Shown in pieces: positions 33,029 through 41,940 of a stretch of DNA of 64,000 nucleotides. The DNA comes from Syntrophaceae bacterium UBA2280. GTDB lineage: Bacteria; Desulfobacterota; Syntrophia; Syntrophales; Smithellaceae. The stretch is taken from assembly GCA_002347685.1 (NCBI GenBank), contig DDWS01000008.1:1-64000 (forward strand), in the 5' to 3' direction. A model generated the notes under the pieces. It ran no database searches. It was not told the origin of the DNA and saw nothing but the letters and a program-made list of their open reading frames with translations. The position numbers and the translations under genes were made by a program. Numbering within the stretch: the first letter of the stretch is position 1; the number at the start of each line of letters is the position of its first letter.

Positions 33029-34386
33029 CAGAAGTACTCCAGTTTGACGGTCAGAAGACATTCCAGTTGACAGATCACATCCTGCAGGGCAAAAATGATC
33101 AGGCGGTCATGCGGCAGAACAATGGTGTTCCCCTGAGGAATAATGATTTCGCCATCACGCACGATGGCGCCCAGAATCGCGCCGGGGGGAAAGTTGACTT
33201 CCGACAAAGGGGTATTGACAATGTCCGAGGTTTCCATGGCCTCGGCTTCAATGACTTCTGCCTGCTCTTCCCTTAAGGGGGCCACGGAGATGATTTTCCC
33301 GCGGCGGAGGTATTGAAGAATGGCGCGCACCGCGGACATGCGGGGATTGATTACGGTATCCAGGCCAATGTTGGAAACGATATTCATGTAGCTGAGCTTG
33401 CTGACCCTTGTGATCGTTCTGAGCGCGCCCAGCTCTTTAGCCAAAAGGGAGATCAGAACGTTGCTTTCTTCGTCGCCGGTGACGGCGATGAGCATATCCA
33501 TATCACCCGCGTTCACTTCCCGGAGGAGATCCCGGTCGGTGCCGTCTCCCTTGATGACGATCACATGATTTAAAAGCGTGGTGGCGGTTTTACATTTTTC
33601 ACTGTCCTGGTCGATTATCCTGACATTCAGGCGCCGGTGGTCGAGGGCGCGGGCGACTTCCATACCCGTGCCTCCCGCCCCGACGATGATGATGTTTTTC
33701 ATCGGACGCGTCGACATGCCCAGTCGGGCAAGCATCCGGTTGACCTCTGTCTTTTTCACCACCAGATAGATGAGATCCAGCGGATGAATGGTATCACTGC
33801 CGCTGGGAATGAGAATCTTGTGACCCCGGACAATCGCGCCGATAAGCAGGTTTTCCTCGTGAATCCTCAAGTCGCTGAGTTTTTTCCCCGCGAAGGGCGA
33901 GTCGTCGGAAATCAGAAAGCTGACGAGCTTCACCTCGCCGCCCAGAAAATCAATGACCTCGGATGCGCCGGGAATTTCCATGAGGCTGAGAATCGTATCG
34001 ATCATCATGGTCTGGGTGTTGATGATCAGATCCACGCCCAGCAGATCCTTGCTGAACAGGGCTTTTTCCTCGAGGTATTCCCGATTTCTGACACGGGCGA
34101 TTTTGACGGCGTCCGGATTGAGGCTGCGGGCCAGCAGGCAGGCGATCAGGTTCACCTCGTCGCTGTCCGTCGCGGCGGTGATGAGCTCCGCTTCCTGGAT
34201 CCCCGCCAGCTTGAGCATCCGGGGGCTTGTTCCGGATCCGAGAATGGCCTGAACATCGAGATTTTCGCTGATCCGGCGGATTTTTGCGGGGTCCTTGTCG
34301 ATCAAAACGACGTTCTTCTTCTCGTCGGAGAGTTTTTTCGCGATATGGTATCCAACTTCTCCGGCGCCGATGATGATCACGCGCAT
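33028..34386 (-). CDS. trkA: Trk-type potassium uptake protein, regulatory subunit
   Basis: Cytoplasmic nucleotide-binding regulator of the adjacent channel, 452 residues from ATG 34386. It contains two RCK units: the first begins MRVIIIGAGEVGYHIAKKL with the acidic NAD(H)-binding residue in VVLIDKD, and the second begins MKNIIIVGAGGTGMEVARAL with VRIIDQD. Each is followed by a TrkA-C domain, including SPFAGKKLSDLRI and TPLSEVNFPPGAILGAIVRDGEIIIPQG. This double-RCK architecture is the standard TrkA form. The tail (QLECLLTVKLEYF) overlaps the start of trkH. Confidence 0.94.
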   Translation of the reverse strand: MRVIIIGAGEVGYHIAKKLSDEKKNVVLIDKDPAKIRRISENLDVQAILGSGTSPRMLKLAGIQEAELITAATDSDEVNLIACLLARSLNPDAVKIARVRNREYLEEKALFSKDLLGVDLIINTQTMMIDTILSLMEIPGASEVIDFLGGEVKLVSFLISDDSPFAGKKLSDLRIHEENLLIGAIVRGHKILIPSGSDTIHPLDLIYLVVKKTEVNRMLARLGMSTRPMKNIIIVGAGGTGMEVARALDHRRLNVRIIDQDSEKCKTATTLLNHVIVIKGDGTDRDLLREVNAGDMDMLIAVTGDEESNVLISLLAKELGALRTITRVSKLSYMNIVSNIGLDTVINPRMSAVRAILQYLRRGKIISVAPLREEQAEVIEAEAMETSDIVNTPLSEVNFPPGAILGAIVRDGEIIIPQGNTIVLPHDRLIIFALQDVICQLECLLTVKLEYF

Positions 34387-34502
34387 GGTTCCCTCCCGAG
34401 CGGGTATTGCCGGTGTGTATACAACAGTTGTCTTTGGAATCACAAGAAGAAAGAAGGTGCGGCATTTCTGGTGGTGATGGTCTGGCAACCGTAAAGATTT
34501 CC

Positions 34503-34531
34503 TTGACATGCCAAACCGAAATCCTTATACG
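34503..34531 (+). promoter_or_regulatory. Promoter of the TraB-family gene
   Basis: TTGACA (34503-34508) and TATACG (34526-34531) are 17 bases apart, about 77 bases before the start codon. Confidence 0.75.
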
Positions 34532-34607
34532 TTCCGGAGAATGAGAAATATCTTGTCAAATATTCCCCTTTTACAAGATGCCTTCAATCCACACTACGGA
34601 TGTATAA

Positions 34608-35807
34608 ATGAATCAATACGGCAAGCCCTCCATCGAAACCATCAACGACGAAGTACACAGGCTGACATTCAGCGAAGGCCGGGAGCTCTACCTGATCGGC
34701 ACGGCCCACGTTTCAAAAGGGTCCGTTTTGCTGGTTGAAAAAGTTATCCATGAAGTTAAACCGGACACGATCTGCGTTGAGCTCGACGATAAAAGGCTCA
34801 AGGCCATCATGAAGAAGAACATCTTCGATGATCTTGACATCATCAAGATCATCCGCACCAAACAGCTCTTCTATTTTATCGGGCAGTTTATCATGTCGTC
34901 GTTTCAGAAAAAGATGGCACAAAAAACAGGCAGCATGCCTGGAGCGGAATTCAAGCGGGCCGTCGAACTGAGCAACGAAACGGGTGCCCTGCTCGTGCTT
35001 TCAGACAGGGATGTCGGGATCACCCTGAAGCGGGCCTGGCGCCTGACCGGTTTTTTTGACAAAATAAAGTTTCTCGGCGGCATCGTTGCGGGGGGCGAAA
35101 AGGAGCTCGAAGATCTGGACATTGAAAGCATGAAAAACCGTGACGCGATTGACAACCTCATCAAAAGTTTCGGGGATGAACTTCCTGTGACAAAAGAGGT
35201 GCTGATCGATGAACGCGACGTCTATCTGACATCGAGCATTCAGCGCAACCTCGGGGGGAAAACCGTCGCTGTTGTCGGCGCGGGGCATGTGCCCGGAATG
35301 CTCAAACACTTTGAGAACTTCATCCCGGATCAAAAAATTGAGCAGATCAATTCGGTTCCGCTTCCCTCGAGGTTTGCAAGAACAGCGCCCTGGATCATCC
35401 CCGTGGTGATTATCGGTGTATTCACATACGGTTTCATGTTCGGCAAAAGAGAGCTCGCGGGTGAAGCGATCCTCTACTGGATTCTCGTAAACGGCACGCT
35501 CACCGCGATCGGATGCCTTCTGGCACGAGCGCATCCGCTGACAATCGTTGCGGGGTTTATCGCAGCCCCGATCACCAGCCTGAATCCCACCATCGGTGCC
35601 GGGTTTGTGACAGCCCTTGTCCAGACATTTGCGCTCAAGCCTCGCGTAAAAGATTTTGAGCAGATCCAGGGCAGTGCGCTGAAAATAAGGCAGTGGTGGA
35701 GCAATCGGATCACCATCATATTTCTCGTATTTATTCTATCGTCAATCGGTTCATCGATCGGCACCTTTGTGGCGCTGCCGTTCCTGACGAGAATATTCAC
35801 CGGCTGA
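34608..35807 (+). CDS. TraB/PrgY-family membrane protein
   Basis: A 399-residue protein of the TraB/PrgY/TIKI fold. The N-terminal domain has the family motif LYLIGTAHVSKGSVLLVEKV, the glutamate-containing ICVELDDKR, the central ERDVYLTSSI, and the second histidine motif AVVGAGHVPGMLKHF. Three or four hydrophobic helices follow from about residue 255 to the end (WIIPVVIIGVFTYGFMFG and others). Enterococcal PrgY/TraB inhibits a peptide pheromone, and animal TIKI is a metalloprotease using the two His motifs; bacterial chromosomal members are uncharacterised. It is monocistronic behind its own promoter. Confidence 0.87.
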   Translation: MNQYGKPSIETINDEVHRLTFSEGRELYLIGTAHVSKGSVLLVEKVIHEVKPDTICVELDDKRLKAIMKKNIFDDLDIIKIIRTKQLFYFIGQFIMSSFQKKMAQKTGSMPGAEFKRAVELSNETGALLVLSDRDVGITLKRAWRLTGFFDKIKFLGGIVAGGEKELEDLDIESMKNRDAIDNLIKSFGDELPVTKEVLIDERDVYLTSSIQRNLGGKTVAVVGAGHVPGMLKHFENFIPDQKIEQINSVPLPSRFARTAPWIIPVVIIGVFTYGFMFGKRELAGEAILYWILVNGTLTAIGCLLARAHPLTIVAGFIAAPITSLNPTIGAGFVTALVQTFALKPRVKDFEQIQGSALKIRQWWSNRITIIFLVFILSSIGSSIGTFVALPFLTRIFTG

Positions 35808-35901
35808 GCCGGGATGACAAGTGCTTTCAACGATTCCAGCAGGTGATTTCCAGACTTGAGGCCGCAGTTCATATTGAGCCTTTGCCAATGACCCTTTTCG
35901 C

Positions 35902-35931
35902 TTGACAAAAACCATTCCGGCCCTCTATCGT
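35902..35931 (+). promoter_or_regulatory. Candidate promoter of prc
   Basis: TTGACA (35902-35907) and TATCGT (35926-35931) are 18 bases apart, about 80 bases upstream of the prc start codon. Confidence 0.5.
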
Positions 35932-36010
35932 TGAATGTCTGTGATTTTGACGCATACCGAAAGGGCCCATCGCCTTTCCCCATGCAGCTCAAAGAACAAG
36001 GAGCGTGAAT

Positions 36011-38122
36011 ATGTACAACATAAGAAGAAAACAGACCGCTGATCATACCATCCGCGGTAATCCAGGCATTCTCCGGAAGGCCCCGGTTTCAAAAAAAGGT
36101 TTCGGTGTCCTGCTGCCGCTGATCCTGGCGATGATTCTGCTTTGGCCTTTCGCGTCACAGGCAACCGAACTTACCTGCAGCCGCCTTTCCATGCTGATGG
36201 AAGCATTCCACGCCAAACACTACGCGCTTCGGAGCGCCACACCGGAGATCCGGATGCAGGCCGTCGACCAGATGATCAAGCGTCTGGACCCCTCAAGATC
36301 GCTGTTGTACGAGTCTGATTTGGGAAAGCTTACGCCGCTTCTTCTGGAGGTGTTCGAAAGCGCGGAAAAAGGTAACTGTGCCTCGCTCAGTCAGGTTTAT
36401 GATCTCCTTGTTGCGCGGGCACGTGAAAATGAGGCGATCGTTAAGAAGATTCTGGAGCAAAGTTACCGGCCCGACAAGGGGACACAGCTCAATATTGACG
36501 TGAGCAAGCGCCCTTATCCGAAAACGTTTGCGGAAAAGCAGGACCTGCTCAAAAAAATGATTCAATTCCAGATGGAAAACGCGCTGCTGGCCGGAATTGA
36601 CCCTACCGAAGCGAAAAAGCAGCAGATCCATCGTTATGAATTGCAGACCATGCGGGTGGTTGAGCAAAACCCCGCGCGGCTGATTACGACATCCGCCGAG
36701 GCTTTCGCCCGTGCACTGGATCCGCATACCAGCTATTTGTCAGTCAAAAATCTTGAGGATCTCCAGATTCAGATGCAGTTGTCCCTGGAAGGCATCGGAG
36801 CCGTTTTGAGTAGCGATGCCGGGTTTACCACCATCGAAGAACTGATCCCCGGGGGCGGCGCCGAAAAGTCGGGACTGCTCAAGCCAAAGGACAAAATCAT
36901 TGCGGTCGCCCAGGAAGGTGAAAGGCCTGTTGATGTCATCGATATGGATCTGCGCGACGTTGTCAGCATGATCCGCGGAAAGAAAGGCACGCGTGTAACG
37001 CTGACGATCCTGCGGCAGGGCGAGAGCAAAGATCGCTTCGATGTCACCATTTTGCGCGACAAGATCGATATGAAAGACCAGGAAGCGAAGATATCCTACG
37101 AGAATCGGACAGCGGGCGGCAGATCCTACCGTTTCGGCGTCATCGATCTTCCCTCCTTCTACGGCGGTGAGAAGCAGGGTAAATCCAGTTACGAAGACGT
37201 AAAAAAACTTCTTGCCGAGGCCAAACAGCAAAACGTGGACGGTATTGTCCTCAACCTGTCGCGCAACGGAGGCGGTCTGTTGGACGAGGCGGTGCGACTC
37301 GCCGGCCTTTTCGTCGGTCAGGGGGGAATCGCAGCCGTCAAGGACAGCCGTGAGCGGGTGACGATTCTTGCCAATGGTCTGGCCGCACCGGGGAAGAGCC
37401 CGGAAAAAAGAAAAATCATCAAGTTCCCTGCTGAAGATTCACGTGCCCTCTACATGGGCCCTCTCGTGGTCATGACGAGCCGCCTGAGCGCGTCGGCCAG
37501 TGAAATTGTCGCGGGTGCGCTGAAAGACTATCGCCGCGCCGTGATTGTGGGATCTGACCATACCTACGGGAAAGGTTCCGTGCAGACATTGATACCGCTG
37601 CCTATGGAACTCGGCGCGATGAAAGTGACGACGGGATTGTATTTTCTGCCCGGCGGCCAATCGACACAGAAGACCGGTGTGGCGGCGGACGTGAGTCTAC
37701 CCGGCTGGTTTGCCCTCGAAGAGATCGGCGAGGCGGCCCTGGACTATTCGCTTCCTCCCCAGGCCATCGCACCTTTCCTCGGTACGCGCGACAAAGGTGC
37801 ACTGCCCTGGAAGCCTGTCGATGAGCGCCTGATTGCGGTGCTTAAGTCTAAGTCGCAGGCCCGCGTCACGAAAGACGGAGAGTTTGCCAGAATCATGAAA
37901 GAAAACAAAGAGGCTGCGGATACGAAGGGAATCATCCAGCTTGATGATTTTCGCCGGAGACTGGAGAAGGAAAATATCGATAGGGAAAAGCAAACCCATG
38001 CCGAACAAAGGCAAAAGGCCCGGGAGCAGTACGCACCCTTCGTGAAAGAGAGCCTCAACATCCTGCTCGATATGGTGGTACCGGGGGCTCCTCCGGCCCT
38101 GACAATCAACAAGCGGCAATGA
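36011..38122 (+). CDS. prc: Tail-specific carboxy-terminal processing protease (S41, Prc/Tsp)
   Basis: A 703-residue periplasmic serine protease. An N-terminal signal helix (about 29-50, FGVLLPLILAMILLWPFAS) follows a charged leader. ATG 36011 is chosen over GTG 36005 because AAGGAG sits at correct spacing only for 36011. After a helical N-terminal domain, a PDZ domain runs at about 255-335 (IQMQLSLEGIGAVLSSDAGFTTIEELIPGGGAEKSG), then the S41 core. The catalytic dyad is Ser in SRLSASASEIVAGALKDY and Lys in HTYGKGSVQTL. A C-terminal DUF3340-like helical region with charged residues follows. Prc trims lipoproteins and peptidoglycan-linked proteins, and in some bacteria degrades ssrA-tagged proteins in the periplasm. 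Confidence 0.93.
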   Translation: MYNIRRKQTADHTIRGNPGILRKAPVSKKGFGVLLPLILAMILLWPFASQATELTCSRLSMLMEAFHAKHYALRSATPEIRMQAVDQMIKRLDPSRSLLYESDLGKLTPLLLEVFESAEKGNCASLSQVYDLLVARARENEAIVKKILEQSYRPDKGTQLNIDVSKRPYPKTFAEKQDLLKKMIQFQMENALLAGIDPTEAKKQQIHRYELQTMRVVEQNPARLITTSAEAFARALDPHTSYLSVKNLEDLQIQMQLSLEGIGAVLSSDAGFTTIEELIPGGGAEKSGLLKPKDKIIAVAQEGERPVDVIDMDLRDVVSMIRGKKGTRVTLTILRQGESKDRFDVTILRDKIDMKDQEAKISYENRTAGGRSYRFGVIDLPSFYGGEKQGKSSYEDVKKLLAEAKQQNVDGIVLNLSRNGGGLLDEAVRLAGLFVGQGGIAAVKDSRERVTILANGLAAPGKSPEKRKIIKFPAEDSRALYMGPLVVMTSRLSASASEIVAGALKDYRRAVIVGSDHTYGKGSVQTLIPLPMELGAMKVTTGLYFLPGGQSTQKTGVAADVSLPGWFALEEIGEAALDYSLPPQAIAPFLGTRDKGALPWKPVDERLIAVLKSKSQARVTKDGEFARIMKENKEAADTKGIIQLDDFRRRLEKENIDREKQTHAEQRQKAREQYAPFVKESLNILLDMVVPGAPPALTINKRQ

Positions 38123-38267
38123 GATAAACACGGCAGGGCTCGCGCTGGTTTAAGCAGGTTTTCCTGCGCTTTTGCGGCGATACGGCCGGGGAAGGAAAGC
38201 AGCGCCGTCCTTTTGGTGACTGAAGCCCTCTGCGGGGTTTTGTGCTTGGATACAAGTACTTCGGATC

Positions 38268-38313
38268 CTATTCACAATATTGTGGAAAAACCTGTTGATA
38301 ACTATGTTTATAA
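38268..38313 (+). other. Phased cluster of DnaA-box-like sites (possible origin element)
   Basis: Three same-direction sites, TGTGGAAAA (38281-38289), TGTTGATAA (38293-38301) and TGTTTATAA (38305-38313), repeat with an exact 12-base period and differ from the consensus DnaA box TGTGGATAA at one, one and two positions. An inverted site CTATTCACA (38268-38276) precedes them and with the first box creates the perfect palindrome CACAATATTGTG (38273-38284). AT-rich DNA follows. The stretch lies in a 620-base region without genes. An origin or DnaA-titrating role is inferred; no dnaA, dnaN or par gene is in the window. Confidence 0.45.
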
Positions 38314-38741
38314 AAACGTCAAACCCGCAGTTGTTGCGACTGTAGAGCAAATTGCCTAAAGTTTAAGCAAGTATATTAACAAGTAATATCAGGTAGTTGC
38401 GAATATAGCCTTTAATCATGGCCACTTATGAAAGGCCCGGTGTCCAGATATAAACTGCATTGAAAAAAATATGCCAGATTCTGTTGGATATGAGAGATTT
38501 TTCTGAAATAAAAATTGGCGGAAAAAATCTTGATAAAAATGAATTATTTAAAACAGCGAAGGGGCTGTCTTCTTTCTGCAGATGATTTATTTCGATCGAT
38601 AATACGATTTCAAACGGCAAAAGGACCGGGTCGAAGGTGCCTGGCCCAGAATGACATTGTCAGATAAAAAGTCTGTATGCGCTTTGTCTTCTTTCCGGAT
38701 CATGTGTCATGCCGAGGTGCTCAACTGCACATCAATCCGTC
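38314..38741. other. AT-rich intergenic DNA, no gene seen
   Basis: Rest of the gap between prc and the next minus-strand gene. It is clearly richer in A and T than its neighbours, especially at 38340-38560, and contains no frame I would call and no T-tailed hairpin. It could serve as an unwinding region if the adjacent DnaA-box cluster is functional. Confidence 0.4.
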
Positions 38742-39260
38742 CTATTCAATTGAAACAAGCCACGTGCAGGCTGTTCCCGCGGGGCAATCGTCTGCGGCTT
38801 TGTCCGGTGGCGTCAAGATGGGTGTCACGCGGGCGGCGGGATTGATTCGTTTAAAAAAAGCCGATCGAAGTCTCAGCGCGACGGTTCCGCAGTCGTAATA
38901 TTCCATTCCCCATTTTTGGGCCGCGAGCTGAGAGGTGCAGTTTATGGTGGACATCCGCATGCTGGTGTCGGAAAGTTTTGTGATCTGAATATCCTCGAAG
39001 GCACACCAGTGAGAATGTTCCAAAAACCGGATCAGGCGGTCAATCCCTTCGATGTCGTCCGGCACTGTTTTTTCCAGCCTTTTGGCTTCATAGGTCCCGA
39101 ACTCGTCGGTCAGATGAAGCATGCCTTCACGCGCCACGTCTTCCGGACAATTCTTTTTTATCCACTCTTCAGCGAGGAACCACATATAATTGAAACTGTA
39201 TAATAACTCCATCGTGACGCTGTGAACCCGCTCTTTGCTCCATTGCTCGATTTGAAACAT
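38742..39260 (-). CDS. Conserved protein of DUF6125 / L-2-amino-thiazoline hydrolase-like type
   Basis: A 172-residue cytoplasmic protein from ATG 39260 with a strong AAGGAGG site. Its beginning (helices containing LLYSFNYMWFLAEEWIKKNCPED) and the later FEDIQITKLSDTSMRMSTINC and CGTVALRLRSAFFKRINP resemble an uncharacterised family in deltaproteobacteria and clostridia related to the thiazoline hydrolase-like fold. Cys and His residues near the middle (HSHWCAFEDI, NCTSQ, YYDCGTVAL) may form a site. I assign no activity. It is read from the DnaA-box side and stands alone. Confidence 0.6.
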   Translation of the reverse strand: MFQIEQWSKERVHSVTMELLYSFNYMWFLAEEWIKKNCPEDVAREGMLHLTDEFGTYEAKRLEKTVPDDIEGIDRLIRFLEHSHWCAFEDIQITKLSDTSMRMSTINCTSQLAAQKWGMEYYDCGTVALRLRSAFFKRINPAARVTPILTPPDKAADDCPAGTACTWLVSIE

Positions 39261-39352
39261 GTTTGCCTCCTTGTTTGCTTTGTCTTTTCAGTTTGCGCTT
39301 TTTCGCCGACCGATGGACTCCTGGAAGAAAACCCGCCTCTTAAGTTCACATG

Positions 39353-40069
39353 TTAAAGGATCATGTAGGTCAACATCACAGCAGCAACGACAATGACATG
39401 CGCCGCATAAATGCCGTATTTGTGGCGATGGTAGAATTCATGGGCTTTTTGAATTCGTTTCAGCCCGCCAAGCAGGCGTCGGATCATGACAAGCCCGGGA
39501 TACTTGTAATTGTCCGAAGTAAAGCTTTTTTGAAATGCGAACATCGGATAAACGGCATAGACGTCATCCCTCAGCGGCCTAAAAAGGGTGTCGTTCACAA
39601 TGCCCTGCCATGGCTCGTAGGCCAGCGCTTCCGCGTAATGCCGATTCAAGGCGTAGGCGTGGGTCAGGCTCTGGTAGCGAACCTTCTGCAGACATGGAAG
39701 CGCTGTTTTGCTGCTGGATCGAATGAGAGCGCCGAGAAGCAAAACTTTCCACTGAGGATGTTGCTGTAAATATTGGGTGCAATTTCTTAAGCGCTCCGCA
39801 TCAAAGCGGTCAAATTCCACATCATCTTCAAAAATGAGGATATTCCCGGCACCTTCGGCCAGGCCTTTCCGGAGGCATACCATGTGGGATTCATACACCT
39901 GCTGCTCAAAATCATAGTCAAGTCGCTCAACAATCACAAACTCAACTCTGCCGCCCAGCCCCACCTTTGAAAATTCTTTGAGTGCCGAGCTGCGACGATC
40001 TTCCCGTTGCTTAAGTGAAATGCAGTATATGCGATCGAAAAAATCCCACACGTTCGTTTCGTTTTTCAC
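39353..40069 (-). CDS. Glycosyltransferase family 25 (LPS biosynthesis type)
   Basis: A 238-residue GT25-type glycosyltransferase. Typical motifs are IYCISLKQREDRRSSALKEF at the N-terminus, SHMVCLRKGLAEGAGNILIFEDDVEFD (the EDD metal-binding motif), SLTHAYALNRHYAEALAYE, and VNDTLF. The C-terminus ends in a hydrophobic segment (YAAHVIVVAAVMLTYMIL) that could anchor it to the membrane. The open frame extends to a TTG at 40132, but that codon is the -35 of a good promoter; GTG 40069 lies 28 bases after the expected transcript start and has a GGGG site, so it is preferred. It may modify lipopolysaccharide or a capsule. Confidence 0.82.
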   Translation of the reverse strand: MKNETNVWDFFDRIYCISLKQREDRRSSALKEFSKVGLGGRVEFVIVERLDYDFEQQVYESHMVCLRKGLAEGAGNILIFEDDVEFDRFDAERLRNCTQYLQQHPQWKVLLLGALIRSSSKTALPCLQKVRYQSLTHAYALNRHYAEALAYEPWQGIVNDTLFRPLRDDVYAVYPMFAFQKSFTSDNYKYPGLVMIRRLLGGLKRIQKAHEFYHRHKYGIYAAHVIVVAAVMLTYMIL

Positions 40070-40103
40070 AATATCCCCGACAACCCCTTTCCAATTGCCG
40101 CGT

Positions 40104-40132
40104 CGTATAATACGCGCCTTGCTTTCTGTCAA
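40104..40132 (-). promoter_or_regulatory. Promoter of the GT25 gene
   Basis: On the minus strand TTGACA (plus strand 40127-40132) and TATACG (plus strand 40104-40109) are separated by exactly 17 bases. The -35 coincides with the most upstream TTG of the reading frame, which rules that codon out as the start. Confidence 0.7.
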
Positions 40133-40238
40133 GAATCAGCTGTAAATCCGGCAAAGGCGGTCAGTCCGCGTCAAGGATACAAACGTCTATTTTCCCAAGT
40201 CCCTGTTCGGGTCAGGAAGATTTTCCGCCTTAATCCTC

Positions 40239-41381
40239 TTAAATAAAGTTCTTCAGCCAGGGTCCGCTTGTTTTCGGTTTCCCGACAAGCTGCGGCACAA
40301 ATCGGTTGAACAGGTAAATGAGGGGAATGCACAGCGCCAGGCTTGTCAGGGTCATCAGAAAACCAATCCCCGTAATGGTCAGGAAAGAATCAGAAAGGTG
40401 ATCCACCACCCATTTGGCCACCCTGAAATTAATGTAATGGTAGAAAATACCGTTGAGGCACATCAGCATCAGGGTGTTTTGTCCCATCAAAAGAATCGTC
40501 TTTTGATGCGGGGTGATTTTTGCGAGAAGCAGAACAAAGAGTGAACCCGCAAGAGCAGTAACAGGAAACCAAAGAAAGCTTCCATGCGCAGAGAACATGA
40601 TTACCACGGAACTAAAATAGTTGAAATTGAAGGGCCCGTTGTTTAAATGAAATGTGAAAAGTACGATGAAAAAAGTTGCGATCACCCCGGGAATCAATAT
40701 CTTTTTCGGCACGGTATCCATCAAAAACCGCTTGCGCCTCAAATAAATCCCCGACAGATAGAACGCATACATGACAACAGCTTCGTGGATAAAAAGATAA
40801 TTCCATCCGATGATCTTCTGCTTGGCGGGATTCACGATGTCAAATTGCAGATTCATCCAATATCCGGCCACGTAGAAAAAAAGAATGCCCGCCAGGATTC
40901 TTAAATTCGAAGACTTTAGGAAGCGAAACGCGCAGTAGTGGACCATCTCCACCGAAAAAATCAGCAGAATAAACCACGATGGAACGCAAAACAAAGTGAG
41001 ACCGAAGGCTGTCGAAATCAGTCCGCCTGCATACCCCTCGACGCTGGGCAATTGCAGATGAAAAAAATCACCGGCAAAGAAAACGGGGAGCACCATGAAT
41101 ATTGCGGTAAAGACCAGAAAGGGGAGAAGACGGGAAAAGAATCGATGCTTCAAATACTTCGTGAAGCCGAACTCGACGTCGCTCTCCCGGGAGATGTAGC
41201 CTGCCAGGATGATAAAGAGCACCAGGTGAAATGAATAGATGAATTTATACGAAACGGCGGCGGCCGGGTTTTGCAGCATCATGATCCGCTCGATGAAGTG
41301 GCCGTAAAAGACGAGCGAAATGGCGTAAAACCTCGCGATATCGATGAACCAGATTCTCTTTTCTTCTGAGACTGGTTGCAT
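40239..41381 (-). CDS. Acyltransferase 3 family membrane protein
   Basis: A 380-residue inner-membrane acyltransferase with about ten transmembrane helices. The family hallmarks are WFIDIARFYAISLVFYGHFIER near the N-terminus, holding the conserved His, and FIYSFHLVLFIILAGYISRE in the second helix, with the FHxPxFFxxSGY-like pattern. These enzymes O-acetylate or succinylate extracellular polysaccharides or lipids using acyl-CoA. The adjacent GT25 gene on the same strand, 107 bases downstream, fits surface-glycan modification. The GGGAGG ribosome site lies rather far (12 bases) from ATG 41381. Confidence 0.85.
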   Translation of the reverse strand: MQPVSEEKRIWFIDIARFYAISLVFYGHFIERIMMLQNPAAAVSYKFIYSFHLVLFIILAGYISRESDVEFGFTKYLKHRFFSRLLPFLVFTAIFMVLPVFFAGDFFHLQLPSVEGYAGGLISTAFGLTLFCVPSWFILLIFSVEMVHYCAFRFLKSSNLRILAGILFFYVAGYWMNLQFDIVNPAKQKIIGWNYLFIHEAVVMYAFYLSGIYLRRKRFLMDTVPKKILIPGVIATFFIVLFTFHLNNGPFNFNYFSSVVIMFSAHGSFLWFPVTALAGSLFVLLLAKITPHQKTILLMGQNTLMLMCLNGIFYHYINFRVAKWVVDHLSDSFLTITGIGFLMTLTSLALCIPLIYLFNRFVPQLVGKPKTSGPWLKNFI

Positions 41382-41459
41382 AAGATCGTGAACCTCCCTA
41401 TAGATGATTCTGCCTGATACGCGGGTTTGAGCCGGGCTCCGGCATTTCCCAATGCGTTC

Positions 41460-41870
41460 CTATATCACTGCCGTTGCTTCAATTTCGAGCAGCATGCTGT
41501 CAATGAAGAGTTTTTTAATCTCCACAAGCGTGCTGGCAGGGTAGTAATCCCCGAAGTACTTTTTGTAAATCAGGGCGCACTTGCTTCCCTGGGCGATAAA
41601 CGCGTCCCGATCGACGCAGTATACCGTCAGTCTGACAATATCGGTCATCCGGGCGCCCCCGGCAGCCATGACGTCCTGGATGTTTGCGAGGATCTGTTCG
41701 TATTGAAGGCAGATGTCTCCTTCTCCTACCAGGTTCCCCCGGGTGTCAAAAGCCCCCTGGCCCGCGGCAAACAGGGTAGCTTTGCCGCTGGTTTTGATCA
41801 GGTTCGAGTACCCGCGGGGCTTTTTCCATGCAGGCGGATTCAGCACTTCCTTTGAAACGGTGTTTTTCAT
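41460..41870 (-). CDS. RidA/YjgF family protein
   Basis: A 136-residue trimeric protein of the YjgF/YER057c/UK114 family, which in the RidA branch hydrolyses reactive enamines and imines. Recognisable features are ATLFAAGQGAFDTRGNLVG and the conserved segment YEQILANIQDVMAAGGARMTDIVRLTVYCVD. The catalytic Arg position of RidA (usually in a C-terminal RxxxxV pattern) is not obvious: the corresponding region reads YYPASTLVEIKKL, lacking the usual RP.RS motif. It may therefore belong to a non-RidA subgroup with another function. It is 70 bases downstream of the thiolase-like gene and probably co-transcribed with it. Confidence 0.8.
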   Translation of the reverse strand: MKNTVSKEVLNPPAWKKPRGYSNLIKTSGKATLFAAGQGAFDTRGNLVGEGDICLQYEQILANIQDVMAAGGARMTDIVRLTVYCVDRDAFIAQGSKCALIYKKYFGDYYPASTLVEIKKLFIDSMLLEIEATAVI

Positions 41871-41940
41871 CTTTTTTGCTTTCTCCTTTCTTGTTTAAAG
41901 GGACGCTCCCGGATTTCAACGTGCCCAGAGCCGGACGCCA

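Noticed and set aside
38154..38172. GCAGG-TTTT-CCTGC hairpin as the prc terminator
   Set aside because: The stem is only five pairs and the following sequence is mixed; not convincing.
40070..40132. TTG 40132 as the start of the GT25 gene
   Set aside because: This TTG is the first half of a good -35 element whose -10 lies inside the would-be coding region, so the transcript starts after it.
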